From NCBI RefSeq assembly GCF_000278255.1, contig NZ_JH725081.1:432368-494867 (forward strand): DNA of 62,500 nt, in the 5' to 3' direction. Under the pieces are notes generated by a model that was not told where the DNA came from, did not search any database, and saw only the letters and a program-made list of their open reading frames with translations. This document shows positions 1 through 9,747 of the stretch, one piece after another; the stretch's first letter is position 1, and each line of letters starts with the position of its first letter. The translations under genes and the position numbers were made by a program. Source of the DNA: Bartonella melophagi K-2C. Lineage in GTDB: Bacteria; Pseudomonadota; Alphaproteobacteria; Rhizobiales; Rhizobiaceae.

Positions 1-1
1 C

Positions 2-244
2 CCGCCTCTCCCCCCGAGCAGGGGTCCATCTTCTGATCAGAGTTTGGGCACATTGGTTGTCCAAAGCATGGGTCCAACTCTTCCCCCGAGTGTGGGCCCG
101 TCTTCTGGTCAGAGTTTGGGTACATCGTCCGCCCATAGTATGGACCCGCCTCTCCCCCCGAGCAGGGGTCCATCTTCTGATCAGAGTTTGGGCACATTGG
201 TTGCCCAAAGCGTGGGTCCATCTCTTCCCCCGAGTATGGACCCA
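2..244 (+). repeat. 72-bp tandem repeats inside cpoB
   Basis: Three full units (2-73, 74-145, 146-217) and a partial fourth (218-244) encode a 24-residue repeat of the form PxLPPSxGPSSxQSLGT. Units 1 and 3 differ at only two bases, while unit 2 is more diverged, so the array has a 144-bp higher-order period. More units probably lie left of the window. All units keep the reading frame. Confidence 0.9.
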
Positions 245-1129
245 CTTTTTGTTTACAGTGTAGATGTGGCGCAAAAGGTGGCTGCGGATCGTCAGGATAC
301 TCTTCTTAAAGACAAAGATTTGGATCTTCTTTTGCGTGCGATACAGGGGGTTCTAGAGCGCGATAAACGGGGAGAGAGGGAAGAGCATTTGTTTCGGCAA
401 CACTTGCTTGATCTTTTTAATCAAGAGGGCTCTTTTCGTTATTATTGCCCTTCGAATAACCCTTATTTAAAGGAGGCAGCTCAGGTGATTAAGGGGCAAG
501 GTGGAAGCCAAGATGAAAGTCAAGAGGAAGCGGTTTCAACTGGCAAGTACAATAAGGAGCAAGGGAGGAAAAAGAAGCACAGCAGAAAAAGGGGTAAGAG
601 TGGTGTTGTTGATGGTATGGATGATGAGCGTAAAAATGGCATAAAAGCAGGGCATGGTGAGTATGTACAGCGTGGGGAGCAAGAGCGCGAAAAGGATGGT
701 GTTGCCAAACAGGTGGACGGGGATGAAGACCAACGCTTATTGCCTAAGAAACTCTACAAGAAGGGCTATCATTTTATTCTTTCTGCCAATTATGCTGAAG
801 CTGAAAAAGCTTTTTGTGCTTTTCAAAAGCGTTATAAACAAGACCCTTTAGTTGGTGATGCTGTTTTTTGGTTAGCAGAATCTTTGCTTGGGCAAGAGCG
901 CTATCATGAAGCTGCGCAGGTTTATTTGTATGTATGGTATACGTATAAAAATACCTTATATGGTTCTGAAATTTTGCTAAAATTAGCGATGAGTGTGTCT
1001 GCTCTTGGTCAAAATAAAGCGGCTTGTGATGTTTTTGCTGACATTCCAAAACACTACCAAACGTTAGAGTGCGTTTTTTGTAAACGCCTAAAACAAGAAC
1101 AGAGTCGTTCTCAGTGCTCATTCAATTAG
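2..1129 (+). CDS. cpoB: CpoB/YbgF-like Tol-Pal accessory protein (5' end outside window)
   Basis: The reading frame is open to the left edge, so the start codon lies outside the window; a TTG at 44 is only an internal codon. The last ~110 residues form a TPR-like YbgF/CpoB domain (motifs YKKGYHFILSANYAEAEKAF and DAVFWLAESLLGQERYHEAA), the periplasmic protein that couples the Tol-Pal system to outer-membrane constriction and peptidoglycan synthesis. In front of it are 24-residue Pro/Ser/Gly repeats and a Lys/Arg/Glu-rich linker, neither typical of CpoB. It overlaps tilS by 16 bases, as expected for the alphaproteobacterial order pal-cpoB-tilS-ftsH. Identity rests on the C-terminal domain and the synteny. 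Confidence 0.85.
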   Translation, partial: PPLPPSRGPSSDQSLGTLVVQSMGPTLPPSVGPSSGQSLGTSSAHSMDPPLPPSRGPSSDQSLGTLVAQSVGPSLPPSMDPLFVYSVDVAQKVAADRQDTLLKDKDLDLLLRAIQGVLERDKRGEREEHLFRQHLLDLFNQEGSFRYYCPSNNPYLKEAAQVIKGQGGSQDESQEEAVSTGKYNKEQGRKKKHSRKRGKSGVVDGMDDERKNGIKAGHGEYVQRGEQEREKDGVAKQVDGDEDQRLLPKKLYKKGYHFILSANYAEAEKAFCAFQKRYKQDPLVGDAVFWLAESLLGQERYHEAAQVYLYVWYTYKNTLYGSEILLKLAMSVSALGQNKAACDVFADIPKHYQTLECVFCKRLKQEQSRSQCSFN

Positions 1130-2733
1130 CAAAAATTTTTAAGAAGTCAGATTTTTCCCATTGTCAGAAGTTGATTGTGGCAGCTTCTGGGGGGGGTGAT
1201 TCGCTGGCTTTGTTGTTTTTGCTTAAAGATTATTTTAAGATACTGCTTTCTCCCCCTGAGATTATTGTTGTTACGGTTGATCATCAATTGCGTGAAGAAT
1301 CAGCGTGTGAAGCTCAGAAGGTGGCAGAGATTTGTCGCGCTTATCAGATTAAGCATGTCATTATGCGGTGGGAAGGCACGAAGCCAAAGACAGATATTTC
1401 TCAAAAAGCACGTGTTGCACGGTATGATTTATTGTTCCAAGAAGCTGAAAAACAGGGTGCAACGCTCATTATGACAGGGCACACTCTCAATGATCAGGTT
1501 GAAACCTATTACATGCGCTGCCAACGTGTCTTAAAGGATAAAGCGGTTTCACAACAGGGCGGGCGGGGTGATGAGGTTTTTGCTTTAAGATCAGAAGGTG
1601 GGAGTTTTGTTAGTGTAGAACAGGGTGATGAGGCTGCTGGTGCGCGGTGTGGTGTTGAGGTTGTGGGTGTTTTACGAGAGGGGGAGCGGGGTGATTATAA
1701 TAATACGTGGGAGGAAATGGATGTGATAAGCCCGTTAAAAGACACTAATGTTTTGAAAGACAATGGTGAATTGATTGAACGTGGTTTGTCTTGTATTGCG
1801 CGTGAAGCATTGTTGCGCCGAAAAGTGCGTTTGATTCGCCCACTACTTGGCATTAAACGCGATACATTACGCGCTTATTTGCGTTTGCGAGGAATAGCAT
1901 GGATTGATGATCCGACGAATGATGATTTACATTTTGAACGCGTACGTGTGCGCCGTTCTATTCATTTTAAAAACTTTTCCGAAGTTGCTCAAAAAGTCAA
2001 TGAAGCTGCATTAAAACGGCGTCAATACGCGCAGATGATTGCTGATTTGATTCTAGCCTTGGATGTTGTTGTTGAGTATGGGCGATGTTTTATTGAAAGG
2101 CCTGCGCCTTTTTTATGCCGTCATCCCGGTTTTCCATTTGTTGTGGGGTTATTTGCTGTGTTGATGGGAGGCAGCTCTTATTTGCTTGCATTTCAAAAGT
2201 TGAGCGCTCTTAATCAAAAACTGTGTTTCCACTCTTTAGAAAAAAAGCGCTTTACTTTGGCTGGGTCTCTTATCGAATATAGTCAAAAGGGGATTGCTTT
2301 TTGGCGTGAAGCACGAAATATTCAAGAAGCAATCATCCTTCCTGGGCAAACCCTTTTATGGGATGGGCGCTATCAGATCACCAATCATGAGAGAGATGCC
2401 CTTAAAGTGCGCGCAGCTGATCTTGTTCATTTAAAACAGTTTTTTAGGTATGGAAAATATTGTTCCAACACTCATATAATTAAGGAGGGTGAGGTGATTA
2501 GGGATATGGTTGATTTTGAAGCTATGGTTGATCGTAAACGACCTCATTTTCCTTCGTTGCAATCTCTTCCATTGGTTTTAGGGGCCAAAGGCATTGATAT
2601 TCCAGAGCTTTCTCACCTCTTTTGTCGCCATAAAGTGACCGTGCAGCGCATTCTTGCACCCTTTAACTGGCTATCGTTACGCGAAGATGCCGCTCTTATT
2701 AATGTTGTAGAACCTTTTTTTAACATTACGTGA
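1114..2733 (+). CDS. tilS: tRNA(Ile)-lysidine synthase TilS, with insertion
   Basis: Ligates lysine onto C34 of the tRNA-Ile CAU anticodon so that AUA is read as Ile. The PP-loop motif SGGGDS is at residues 25-30, followed by the N-type ATPase core (VTVDHQLREES; MTGHTLNDQVETYYMRC) and the RPLLGIKR segment; a C-terminal substrate-binding region follows. At 539 residues it is about 80-100 longer than usual. The excess sits at about residues 140-225, a Gly/Val/Arg/Glu-rich stretch encoded by G/T-rich DNA like the intergenic spacers, inserted between the HxxND-type region and the LIRPLL segment. Start is GTG inside the cpoB end (16-base overlap), suggesting translational coupling. Confidence 0.93.
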   Translation: MLIQLAKIFKKSDFSHCQKLIVAASGGGDSLALLFLLKDYFKILLSPPEIIVVTVDHQLREESACEAQKVAEICRAYQIKHVIMRWEGTKPKTDISQKARVARYDLLFQEAEKQGATLIMTGHTLNDQVETYYMRCQRVLKDKAVSQQGGRGDEVFALRSEGGSFVSVEQGDEAAGARCGVEVVGVLREGERGDYNNTWEEMDVISPLKDTNVLKDNGELIERGLSCIAREALLRRKVRLIRPLLGIKRDTLRAYLRLRGIAWIDDPTNDDLHFERVRVRRSIHFKNFSEVAQKVNEAALKRRQYAQMIADLILALDVVVEYGRCFIERPAPFLCRHPGFPFVVGLFAVLMGGSSYLLAFQKLSALNQKLCFHSLEKKRFTLAGSLIEYSQKGIAFWREARNIQEAIILPGQTLLWDGRYQITNHERDALKVRAADLVHLKQFFRYGKYCSNTHIIKEGEVIRDMVDFEAMVDRKRPHFPSLQSLPLVLGAKGIDIPELSHLFCRHKVTVQRILAPFNWLSLREDAALINVVEPFFNIT

Positions 2734-2796
2734 AAACATTATGTGAAAAAGATGCAGAAAAATCACTTTAAAAAATGATAAACATCTTATTCATGT

Positions 2797-2823
2797 CTTG
2801 GCAAGGCGTGGACAAGATTATAT
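2797..2823 (+). promoter_or_regulatory. Candidate heat-shock-type promoter of ftsH
   Basis: CTTGGCA (2797-2803) and TTATAT (2818-2823) are separated by 14 bases, resembling alphaproteobacterial RpoH promoters (CTTG... with a CC/TTATAT-type -10). Transcription would begin near 2830, which places the ATG at 2871 inside the message. Assigned by eye only. Confidence 0.4.
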
Positions 2824-2870
2824 GTTACTCATTATTCTATAAAAATTTATATCTGATAAATGGACTGAAT

Positions 2871-4904
2871 ATGAATTCCAATTACCGCTCCCTCATGATT
2901 TGGGGGTTCATTGCCTTAGTACTCATTGCGTTATTTTCTTTTTTTAATGGAAGCACCCAGCGGACTGGGAGTAGTGAGCTTTCCTATTCTGATTTTTTAA
3001 AGAAAGTCGAGAATAATGAGTTTACAACTGTGACCATCCAAGGTCAAAAATTAACAGGACAGACTGCTGATCGTCGAATCATTTCAACTTATGCACCAAG
3101 AGATCCCTCTTTGGTACAGAAATTGGAAGATAAGAAGGTCAATGTGAAGGCTGTGCCTGAAAGTTCTGGGAATAGTATCTTTCTCAATTTATTGTTCTCT
3201 CTTCTTCCTGTTATTATTATCGTTGGGGCGTGGATCTTTTTTATGCGACAAATGCAAAATGGATCACGTGGTGCAATGGGTTTTGGGAAATCAAAAGCAA
3301 AATTGCTAAGCGAGGCGCATGGACGGGTCACCTTTCAAGATGTTGCTGGTGTTGAGGAAGCAAAGCAGGATTTACAAGAAATTGTTGATTTTCTACGTGA
3401 TCCACAAAAATTTCAACGTTTAGGGGGGCGTATTCCCCGTGGGGTTTTACTCGTTGGGCCACCAGGAACCGGAAAAACCTTGCTTGCACGCTCTGTTGCT
3501 GGGGAAGCTAATGTTCCATTTTTTACCATTTCAGGGTCAGATTTTGTGGAAATGTTTGTGGGTGTTGGGGCAAGCCGTGTTCGTGATATGTTTGAACAAG
3601 CTAAAAAAAATGCTCCTTGCATTATTTTTATTGATGAAATTGATGCGGTTGGGCGTCATCGTGGTGCAGGACTTGGCGGTGGAAACGATGAACGTGAACA
3701 GACATTAAACCAATTGCTTGTTGAAATGGATGGGTTTGAACCTAATGAAAGCATTATTTTAATTGCTGCAACAAACCGGCCAGATGTGCTTGACCCTGCT
3801 TTGTTAAGACCAGGGCGTTTTGATCGACAAGTTGTTGTGCCAAACCCTGATGTTGCTGGGCGTGAGCAGATCTTGAAAGTTCATGTGCGCAATGTGCCTT
3901 TAGCGCCCAATGTTGATTTGAAAGTTTTGGCAAGAGGAACACCAGGATTTTCCGGTGCTGATTTGATGAACCTTGTTAATGAAGCTGCTTTAATGGCTGC
4001 AAGCCGCAACAAAAGAGTGGTGACAATGCAAGAGTTTGAGGATGCAAAAGATAAAGTTATGATGGGGGCTGAACGCCGTTCAACCGCTATGACACAAGAG
4101 GAAAAAGAATTAACCGCCTATCACGAAGCAGGGCACGCTATTGTGGCTTTAAATGTGCCTGTTGCTGACCCTGTTCACAAAGCAACAATTGTGCCAAGAG
4201 GAAGAGCTTTGGGGATGGTTATGCAATTGCCTGAAGGCGATCGTTATTCCATGAGCTATCGGTGGATGATTTCACGCTTGGCTATTATGATGGGTGGAAG
4301 AGTGGCCGAAGAATTAAAATTTGGGAAGGAAAATATCACATCTGGTGCGGCTTCTGATATTGAACAGGCCACAAAATTGGCACGTGCTATGATCACACGG
4401 TGGGGATTTTCTGACATGCTTGGCAATGTTGCTTATGGCGATAATCAGGATGAAGTTTTTTTAGGTCATTCGGTTGCAAGAACGCAAAATGTCTCTGAAG
4501 AAACGGCACGTATGATTGATGCGGAAGTGCGCAGACTCATTGATGATGCTTATAAAAGTGCAACAAAAATTCTTACAACAAAAAAGAAACAGTGGTTCGC
4601 CTTGGCGCAAGGCTTGTTAGAATATGAGACATTAACTGGTGCAGAAATTAACGAAGTGATTGCGGGTAAACCACCTTCACGCACACAGGGTAATGATCAT
4701 GTGCCTTCACGTACTTCATCTGTGCCTAAGACAGGTGGTAAGGGTGGAAAAGAAAAGCCCAAATCTTCTGCTGCGGAAAAGAAAACGGATGTTACTGAGA
4801 AAAAGGTGCGTAGTTCTAAAAGTGCTTCTAAAAATACGCTAAAAGCAAGTGATGACAAGAAGGTGAAAGCAAAGAGTGATTTTAAGAAAAATCCAGATGC
4901 TTAA
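2871..4904 (+). CDS. ftsH: ATP-dependent zinc metalloprotease FtsH
   Basis: Membrane-anchored AAA+ protease that degrades misfolded membrane proteins and regulators such as RpoH and LpxC. A TM segment lies at the N-terminus ([15 protein letters not shown]) and a second near residue 105-125. Walker A GPPGTGKT is near residue 196, Walker [12 protein letters not shown] follows, and the zinc site HEAGH is near 418. A frame extension to 2775 exists, but the ATG at 2871 (MNSNYRSL) gives the usual N-terminus and lies downstream of the candidate promoter; length is then 677 residues. The last ~60 residues form a Lys/Ser-rich tail, longer than usual. It follows tilS and precedes glmM, a conserved order. 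Confidence 0.96.
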   Translation: MNSNYRSLMIWGFIALVLIALFSFFNGSTQRTGSSELSYSDFLKKVENNEFTTVTIQGQKLTGQTADRRIISTYAPRDPSLVQKLEDKKVNVKAVPESSGNSIFLNLLFSLLPVIIIVGAWIFFMRQMQNGSRGAMGFGKSKAKLLSEAHGRVTFQDVAGVEEAKQDLQEIVDFLRDPQKFQRLGGRIPRGVLLVGPPGTGKTLLARSVAGEANVPFFTISGSDFVEMFVGVGASRVRDMFEQAKKNAPCIIFIDEIDAVGRHRGAGLGGGNDEREQTLNQLLVEMDGFEPNESIILIAATNRPDVLDPALLRPGRFDRQVVVPNPDVAGREQILKVHVRNVPLAPNVDLKVLARGTPGFSGADLMNLVNEAALMAASRNKRVVTMQEFEDAKDKVMMGAERRSTAMTQEEKELTAYHEAGHAIVALNVPVADPVHKATIVPRGRALGMVMQLPEGDRYSMSYRWMISRLAIMMGGRVAEELKFGKENITSGAASDIEQATKLARAMITRWGFSDMLGNVAYGDNQDEVFLGHSVARTQNVSEETARMIDAEVRRLIDDAYKSATKILTTKKKQWFALAQGLLEYETLTGAEINEVIAGKPPSRTQGNDHVPSRTSSVPKTGGKGGKEKPKSSAAEKKTDVTEKKVRSSKSASKNTLKASDDKKVKAKSDFKKNPDA

Positions 4905-5421
4905 AAATGGATGGGTGGTGCTCAATACAAAAACTTCCCCTTAAGATTTGAGTAAAGTAGTAAGCAGCAGGGTTTTAGTGACTTAAGTCGGGGATTTTAA
5001 CGATAAGTGAGAGGTTTTTGGCTGGTGTGTAGGCTTTCTTGTGCATGCAGACAAGTTTTGAAGAGATGGAAGAGTGTTAAGGTGTTGCTTTAGTGGATTA
5101 TCTATTGGGAACAGGATTTTTGTGCGTGAGTAAAGGTTGTTTATCTCAATAGGTTCGTGCGAGAGGTTGGTCTTTTTTTAGAGATTGGGGGCTTTGTGAG
5201 AAGGGGTTTAGGAGTGGTCCTGAAGAGCGAGGTTTGTTGAGAGCGGTTGGTAATTTGGCAGAGATTGATGGGGGCATTTTGGTGAGCTGAGTGGTTTGTG
5301 GTTTAAAGGGGTGATAGCTTGAGGGGGGCGATGTTTCCTGAAGGGGCTGTGATAGAGTGGTTGGTAATTAATTTGAGAGGTTAATGACCCAAAGGGTCTT
5401 CTGGGTGGAAAGGGAGAAAAG
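4905..5421. other. Spacer ftsH-glmM, G/T-rich, no gene seen
   Basis: About 500 bases, G- and T-rich on the + strand. Weak frames on either strand have no recognisable protein character. The ribosome site of glmM (gaaagggagaaaag) lies at the right end. Confidence 0.6.
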
Positions 5422-6771
5422 ATGGCGCAAAAATATTTCGGAACAGATGGTATTCGGGGGAAAGCCAATTGTTTTCCTATGACACCAGATTTTGCCATGA
5501 AAGTGGGGATGGCTGTGGGTGTTTTTTTTCGATCACAAGGGCAGCCGTGCCGTGTGGTGATTGGTAAAGATACTCGATTGTCTGGTTATATGCTCGAAAA
5601 TGCTTTGGTTTCAGGATTTACCGCTGCTGGAATGGAAGCTTTCTTGCTTGGGCCTGTGCCAACCCCTGCTGTTGCCATGCTTTGCCGTTCTCTGCGGGCA
5701 GATATTGGAGTGATGATTTCTGCTTCTCATAACCCTTATTACGACAATGGAATTAAGCTTTTTGGCCCTGATGGTTTTAAGCTTTCAGATAAAATTGAAG
5801 CAAAAATTGAACAATTACTTGAGAAAGATCTTTCACATTCTTTAGCAAGTTGTGCAGAAATTGGGCGTGCAAAACGGGTTGAAGGGGATATTTACCGTTA
5901 TATTGAATATGCAAAACGCACGCTGCCGCGTGATGTGCGTTTGGATGCTTTGCGTATTGTGGTTGATTGTGCCAATGGTGCTGCATATAAGGCTGCACCA
6001 CTTGCTTTATGGGAATTGGGTGCAGAGGTTATTGCGATCAATCATGAGCCTAATGGTTTTAATATTAATCAAGAATGTGGATCCACTGATCTGACTTCTT
6101 TAAAGGAAAAAGTTCATGAGGTACGTGCCGATGTGGGAATTGCTCTTGATGGGGATGGTGATCGTGTTTTGATGGTTGATGAAAAAGCCCAGACCGTGGA
6201 TGGTGATCAATTGATTGCGGTGCTTGCTGAGCATTGGCACAAAACTGAGCGGCTACAGTGCAATGGTGTTGTGACAACCATTATGGCAAATCTTGGACTG
6301 GAGCGTTTTTTAAATGCTAAAGGGTTGGATTTGTTACGTACTAAGGTTGGGGATCGCTATGTTGTCGAAGCGATGCGTGAGAAGGGTTATAATGTTGGTG
6401 GGGAAAATTGTGGACACATTGTCTTGAGTGATTTTGGGACAACAGGTGATGGGTTGGTTGTTGCTTTGCAGATTTTAGCGTGTATGAAAGAAAGCCAACT
6501 TTCGATGAGCGAGCTGTGTAAGCGTTTTGAGCTTGTGCCTCAAATTTTGAAAAATATAACAATTAAAGACAAAAATGTATTGAATAAATCTCCGGTCAGA
6601 GCTGCGATTGATCAAGTAATAGAAAGGTTGGGAAAAGAAATACGATTGGTTATTCGTGCTTCTGGAACCGAGCCGTTGATCCGTGTGATGGTTGAAGGTG
6701 ATGATACTAAAGCCATTGAAACTATTGCGGCAGATATTGCAGATGTTATTGTGCGCAATGATCGTGTTTAG
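5422..6771 (+). CDS. glmM: Phosphoglucosamine mutase GlmM
   Basis: Converts glucosamine-6-phosphate to glucosamine-1-phosphate for UDP-GlcNAc (peptidoglycan and LPS). The start [16 protein letters not shown] is the classical N-terminus. The phosphoserine loop [12 protein letters not shown] is near residue 100 (catalytic Ser about 102), the metal loop DGDGDR near 243, and the phosphate-binding [12 protein letters not shown] near the end. Length 449 is normal for the family. AGGGAGAA upstream serves as ribosome site. Confidence 0.97.
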   Translation: MAQKYFGTDGIRGKANCFPMTPDFAMKVGMAVGVFFRSQGQPCRVVIGKDTRLSGYMLENALVSGFTAAGMEAFLLGPVPTPAVAMLCRSLRADIGVMISASHNPYYDNGIKLFGPDGFKLSDKIEAKIEQLLEKDLSHSLASCAEIGRAKRVEGDIYRYIEYAKRTLPRDVRLDALRIVVDCANGAAYKAAPLALWELGAEVIAINHEPNGFNINQECGSTDLTSLKEKVHEVRADVGIALDGDGDRVLMVDEKAQTVDGDQLIAVLAEHWHKTERLQCNGVVTTIMANLGLERFLNAKGLDLLRTKVGDRYVVEAMREKGYNVGGENCGHIVLSDFGTTGDGLVVALQILACMKESQLSMSELCKRFELVPQILKNITIKDKNVLNKSPVRAAIDQVIERLGKEIRLVIRASGTEPLIRVMVEGDDTKAIETIAADIADVIVRNDRV

Positions 6772-7226
6772 AATGCTTCAAGTATGGCTGTAGAATGCCC
6801 TTCCTGTGGGAGGGGATGTTTTAAGAGAGATCTAAAGCGCCTTATCTTGTGGGGGATTTTGGGTGGTTGAGGATTACTCTTTCCACTAAAGGCTGGTGAA
6901 AACAAATCGCGGCTATAAGCTGAATTAAATCAATCCTATTCGTTTATCATTCTGATGAGGGTAATAGGGTTTACTTTATTCGTATCTTTATGTGCTTGAG
7001 GTTTTCTCAATATTTCATGAGCGAATTTGGTTAAAGGCGTGTGTGCTTTTTACACAGGTGAATGTGCGGGGAAGAAGATGAGGGTGCTTTATTAAGGGAG
7101 CGTACTTGAGAGGGGACAGATGTGCTCTTGTGGGACAAGGTTGTGCTTTTTGCAGAGGAAAAAGGCACATTCTCTCGGTATAGAAAGAATGTGCCTTTGG
7201 GGGGTGAATCACAATAGCTATATGTT
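6772..7226. other. Spacer downstream of glmM, no gene seen
   Basis: Convergent intergenic region between glmM (+) and a minus-strand membrane gene. A weak hairpin (CCTTCC/GGAGGG) lies near 6800. An inverted pair of tracts around AAAGGCACATTCT (about 7159 and 7185) may form a terminator for either gene. No gene is supported. Confidence 0.5.
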
Positions 7227-7664
7227 TTAAAAGTGATCTTTTTTATCTTTTTGCCACAAAAAGTAAGCTGCAAGTCCCAAGACTGGCAATCCTAATTTAA
7301 CAAGAGGCAAGTATTTTCCCAGCATTGCGATGCTGGAAAGAGTTGACTCTGTCATAAACTTACGGTGCTGTTCTTTATAGTATCTTTGAGAATTGCGTTG
7401 TTGATATGCTTTGAAAAACCGACTTAGCAAAACACTTAATCCTGCAACAAAAAACCAAATGAATACCATTGTTGTGGCTGCTCCAACTGGGTGCATTACT
7501 AAACGCAATGCAAGAAAGCTCAAGACATTTAAAAACACTAGAGCTATCAATAATGAAAACCCAATAATCCCAAAGCAAATTGCTTGGATACGGATCTGTC
7601 TGATCAGATTTTTGAGATTTCCACCAGTCAATTGGTATAGTAAGGATATAATAGACATTTGCAT
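7227..7664 (-). CDS. Small inner-membrane protein, holin-III/DUF1469-like
   Basis: 145 residues with two strong adjacent TM helices (about 25-50 and 60-85), a basic loop (RFFKAYQQRNSQRYYKEQHRKF) broken here as RFFKAYQQRNSQRYYK, and a third hydrophobic stretch near the C-terminus (VKLGLPVLGLAAYFLW). The layout resembles the phage-holin-III/DUF1469 membrane proteins that are often found beside DUF883 genes, but I recognise no firm family signature. The gene lies 3 bases after the DUF883-like gene and is surely in its operon. Function unknown; possibly envelope stress or ribosome/membrane association like its partner. Confidence 0.7.
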   Translation of the reverse strand: MQMSIISLLYQLTGGNLKNLIRQIRIQAICFGIIGFSLLIALVFLNVLSFLALRLVMHPVGAATTMVFIWFFVAGLSVLLSRFFKAYQQRNSQRYYKEQHRKFMTESTLSSIAMLGKYLPLVKLGLPVLGLAAYFLWQKDKKDHF

Positions 7665-7667
7665 GGG

Positions 7668-7997
7668 TTAACGGCGGATCAAGTAAGAGAGAACAAAACC
7701 AATACCCGCTGCAACTAAAACACTCTTGCTAGGATTTTTACGTACATATCTGCTTAAATTATGTTCAAAATCACTTAAAACGTCTTTGGCTTGTGATGCA
7801 ATGTCTTCACCATTGTCTTTTATTGAGGTGTAGAGTTTTGTTGCTTTGTTTTTGGCTTCGCTTAATAATGTATTTGAACCAAGGTCACTTAGTGCTGAGG
7901 TTATGTTTGCCATTTCACTGCGTAATTGTTTCAATTGAGCGTGCAGGTCTTTTTCTGTTGATGTTGCTCTGTCATCTACTGTTTTGTTGTTTGCCAT
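7668..7997 (-). CDS. DUF883/ElaB-YqjD-like membrane-anchored protein
   Basis: 109 residues: a charged, helical, probably coiled-coil N-terminal part (residues 15-85) and a C-terminal glycine-containing TM anchor (SVLVAAGIGFVLSYLIRR). This is the YqjD/ElaB/DUF883 plan; E. coli members bind ribosomes and anchor them at the membrane in stationary phase. Start ATG with aaagaaagaag upstream. It is followed within 3 bases by a membrane protein gene, so the two are an operon. Confidence 0.85.
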   Translation of the reverse strand: MANNKTVDDRATSTEKDLHAQLKQLRSEMANITSALSDLGSNTLLSEAKNKATKLYTSIKDNGEDIASQAKDVLSDFEHNLSRYVRKNPSKSVLVAAGIGFVLSYLIRR

Positions 7998-8934
7998 AAT
8001 GATTCTTCTTTCTTTTTCTTGGGTTATTTTTGATTCATGGTGAAGGTCATCACCTGAGTCAAAGATTTGAACATTCGTTAATGTTTAATGCCGCTAAATC
8101 ATATTGGTTCCATGTGTTATACAATTTATAAGTGTATTTTATAAATGTTGTTTTTCTTCAAGGAGTCTTGATGGTGTAAGATAGGTTACGCAAAAATTCT
8201 TTCATGGCATGGACAAAATTTTTATGATTCTTTTTTTCATGAGGTTTTGCGACAGTCTATGTCCCCCTTTGTGATTGAACTGTTAGATTTTATAAATAAA
8301 CCTATGATTGTATATGCGAACTTGTGGGGGTATGGGCTCTCTTTAAGAGAAATGCATAAGCGCATGAGAGGGGTATGCATGCGGGGTGTGAGTGGGGGGG
8401 TGCTGAGGCGTGAGGGGGTAAGGGTGGTGCTGGGGCTTAGGTTTGAAAGGGTGGGAATAAACGGGCAGACTTGGGAAGAGGAGTGATGATGTGTGGGAGA
8501 GAGGAGGTTCTGGGTGTTGTGTGGTGTGCGAGCTTGGAGGAATGTGGGTACTATTGTGGGATTAGTGTGAGTGGGAAAGATGGTCAGGGTAGTTAAGCAG
8601 GAGAGGGTTTGGAGTGTGCTTGAGAGGGGGAAGATGTGTTCTATAGGGGTAGGTTGGGTGCACCGATATGGAGGTGCGTGAGGTATGGGGATGTTGAAGC
8701 GTGAAAGGAATATGCGTTGAGGGGGAGGGATATACATGAGGTATGTGAGTGTATGGTTGGGGTTTTAAGAGAGGTGTGTGAACGGCTTTAGGTTGTGTGG
8801 GTGAATGATTGGGTTTTGTGAGCAAAAGTGATGGTACTTTTTATTATAAACTGGACTTGATTTGTCTTCTTTTATTTTTTATAACCTGTTTTTTAAAGGA
8901 GGGGGAGGATCATTTTGGAGATTTGTGAGAAACA
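7998..8934. other. Long spacer with G/T-rich decayed block (about 8330-8830)
   Basis: The left 250 bases are AT-rich and hold the promoter region of the DUF883-like operon. From about 8330 to 8830 the + strand is strongly G/T-rich; frames on the minus strand are Thr/Pro/His/Ser-rich and look like composition artefacts. Related sequence recurs in other spacers of the window. A ribosome site for exbB (aaaggaggggga) lies near 8896. Confidence 0.6.
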
Positions 8935-9747
8935 ATGGAATCTGCAACAGGGGCTTTAGATAAGAGTTTTACTCTATTTTCGGCGGGTGATTTTTCTCCC
9001 TTGTCGATGTTCATGGCTGCCGATAGGGTTGTACAGGCTGTGATCGTTGTGTTGATGCTTGCTTCTCTTATATCTTGGACGATTGCTCTGGCTAAAATTA
9101 TTGAAATAACATGGGCAAAGCGCAAAGCACGTCGTACATTGCAGTTTGTTCTAAACGCTCAAACTTTCACACATTTGACCTCTGATTTCAAAAATCAGCA
9201 AGAAACAAATTTGGTTTTTCTGGGGGCAGGTGCAGTCTTTTTGGAAGAAACGCTCAAAGAGGTAAATCTTTCTACTCAGCAGGTTGTCTTTATCAAGTTT
9301 CAAGGTTCCAGAGAGCGCAGAGATGACGATGCTACTTTGTGTGCTTTCAATGAGGGGGTGAAAGAACGGGTACATTTGCTTTTAGCTCGGTGTGTGCTAA
9401 CTGCTACAAGACGCATGGCTTATGGGACTGCTGTTCTTGCAACCATTGGTACTATTGCGCCTTTTGTTGGGCTTTTTGCAACCGTTTGGGGGATTATGAA
9501 TGCTTTTATTGGGATTGCTCAAACTCAGACAACGCGCTTGGATGTTGTGGCGCCCGGAATTGCTGAAGCTTTGCTTGCAACGGCTGTGGGGCTTTTTGTC
9601 GCTATTCCTGCTGTTGTTATGTATAATGGTTTAACGCGTGCTCTTAATGGATATCGAAATGATTTAGGGGATATTGCTGCTACTATTGAAAGGCTTTTGA
9701 GCCGTGAACTCGACCAACAAAGACAGCAAAAAAGCCGCAAACAATGA
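8935..9747 (+). CDS. exbB: ExbB, TonB-system proton-channel protein
   Basis: Energises TonB-dependent uptake (for example heme) using the proton gradient with ExbD. TM1 lies near residues 33-55, and the conserved TM2-TM3 block is near 159-230 (TIGTIAPFVGLFATVWGIMN; TQTTRLDVVAPGIAEALLAT), the typical ExbB rather than TolQ wording. Length 270. The stop overlaps the exbD start by 4 bases (ATGA), so the pair is translationally coupled. No tonB follows in this window. Confidence 0.92.
   Translation: MESATGALDKSFTLFSAGDFSPLSMFMAADRVVQAVIVVLMLASLISWTIALAKIIEITWAKRKARRTLQFVLNAQTFTHLTSDFKNQQETNLVFLGAGAVFLEETLKEVNLSTQQVVFIKFQGSRERRDDDATLCAFNEGVKERVHLLLARCVLTATRRMAYGTAVLATIGTIAPFVGLFATVWGIMNAFIGIAQTQTTRLDVVAPGIAEALLATAVGLFVAIPAVVMYNGLTRALNGYRNDLGDIAATIERLLSRELDQQRQQKSRKQ

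Noticed and set aside
2775-2870. N-terminal extension of ftsH by 32 residues
   Set aside because: Contains a candidate promoter, and the family N-terminus matches the ATG at 2871.
8237-8825. Minus-strand open frames rich in Thr/Pro/His/Ser
   Set aside because: Composition simply mirrors the G/T-rich + strand, no start site or family, and the same effect is seen in all GT-rich spacers.
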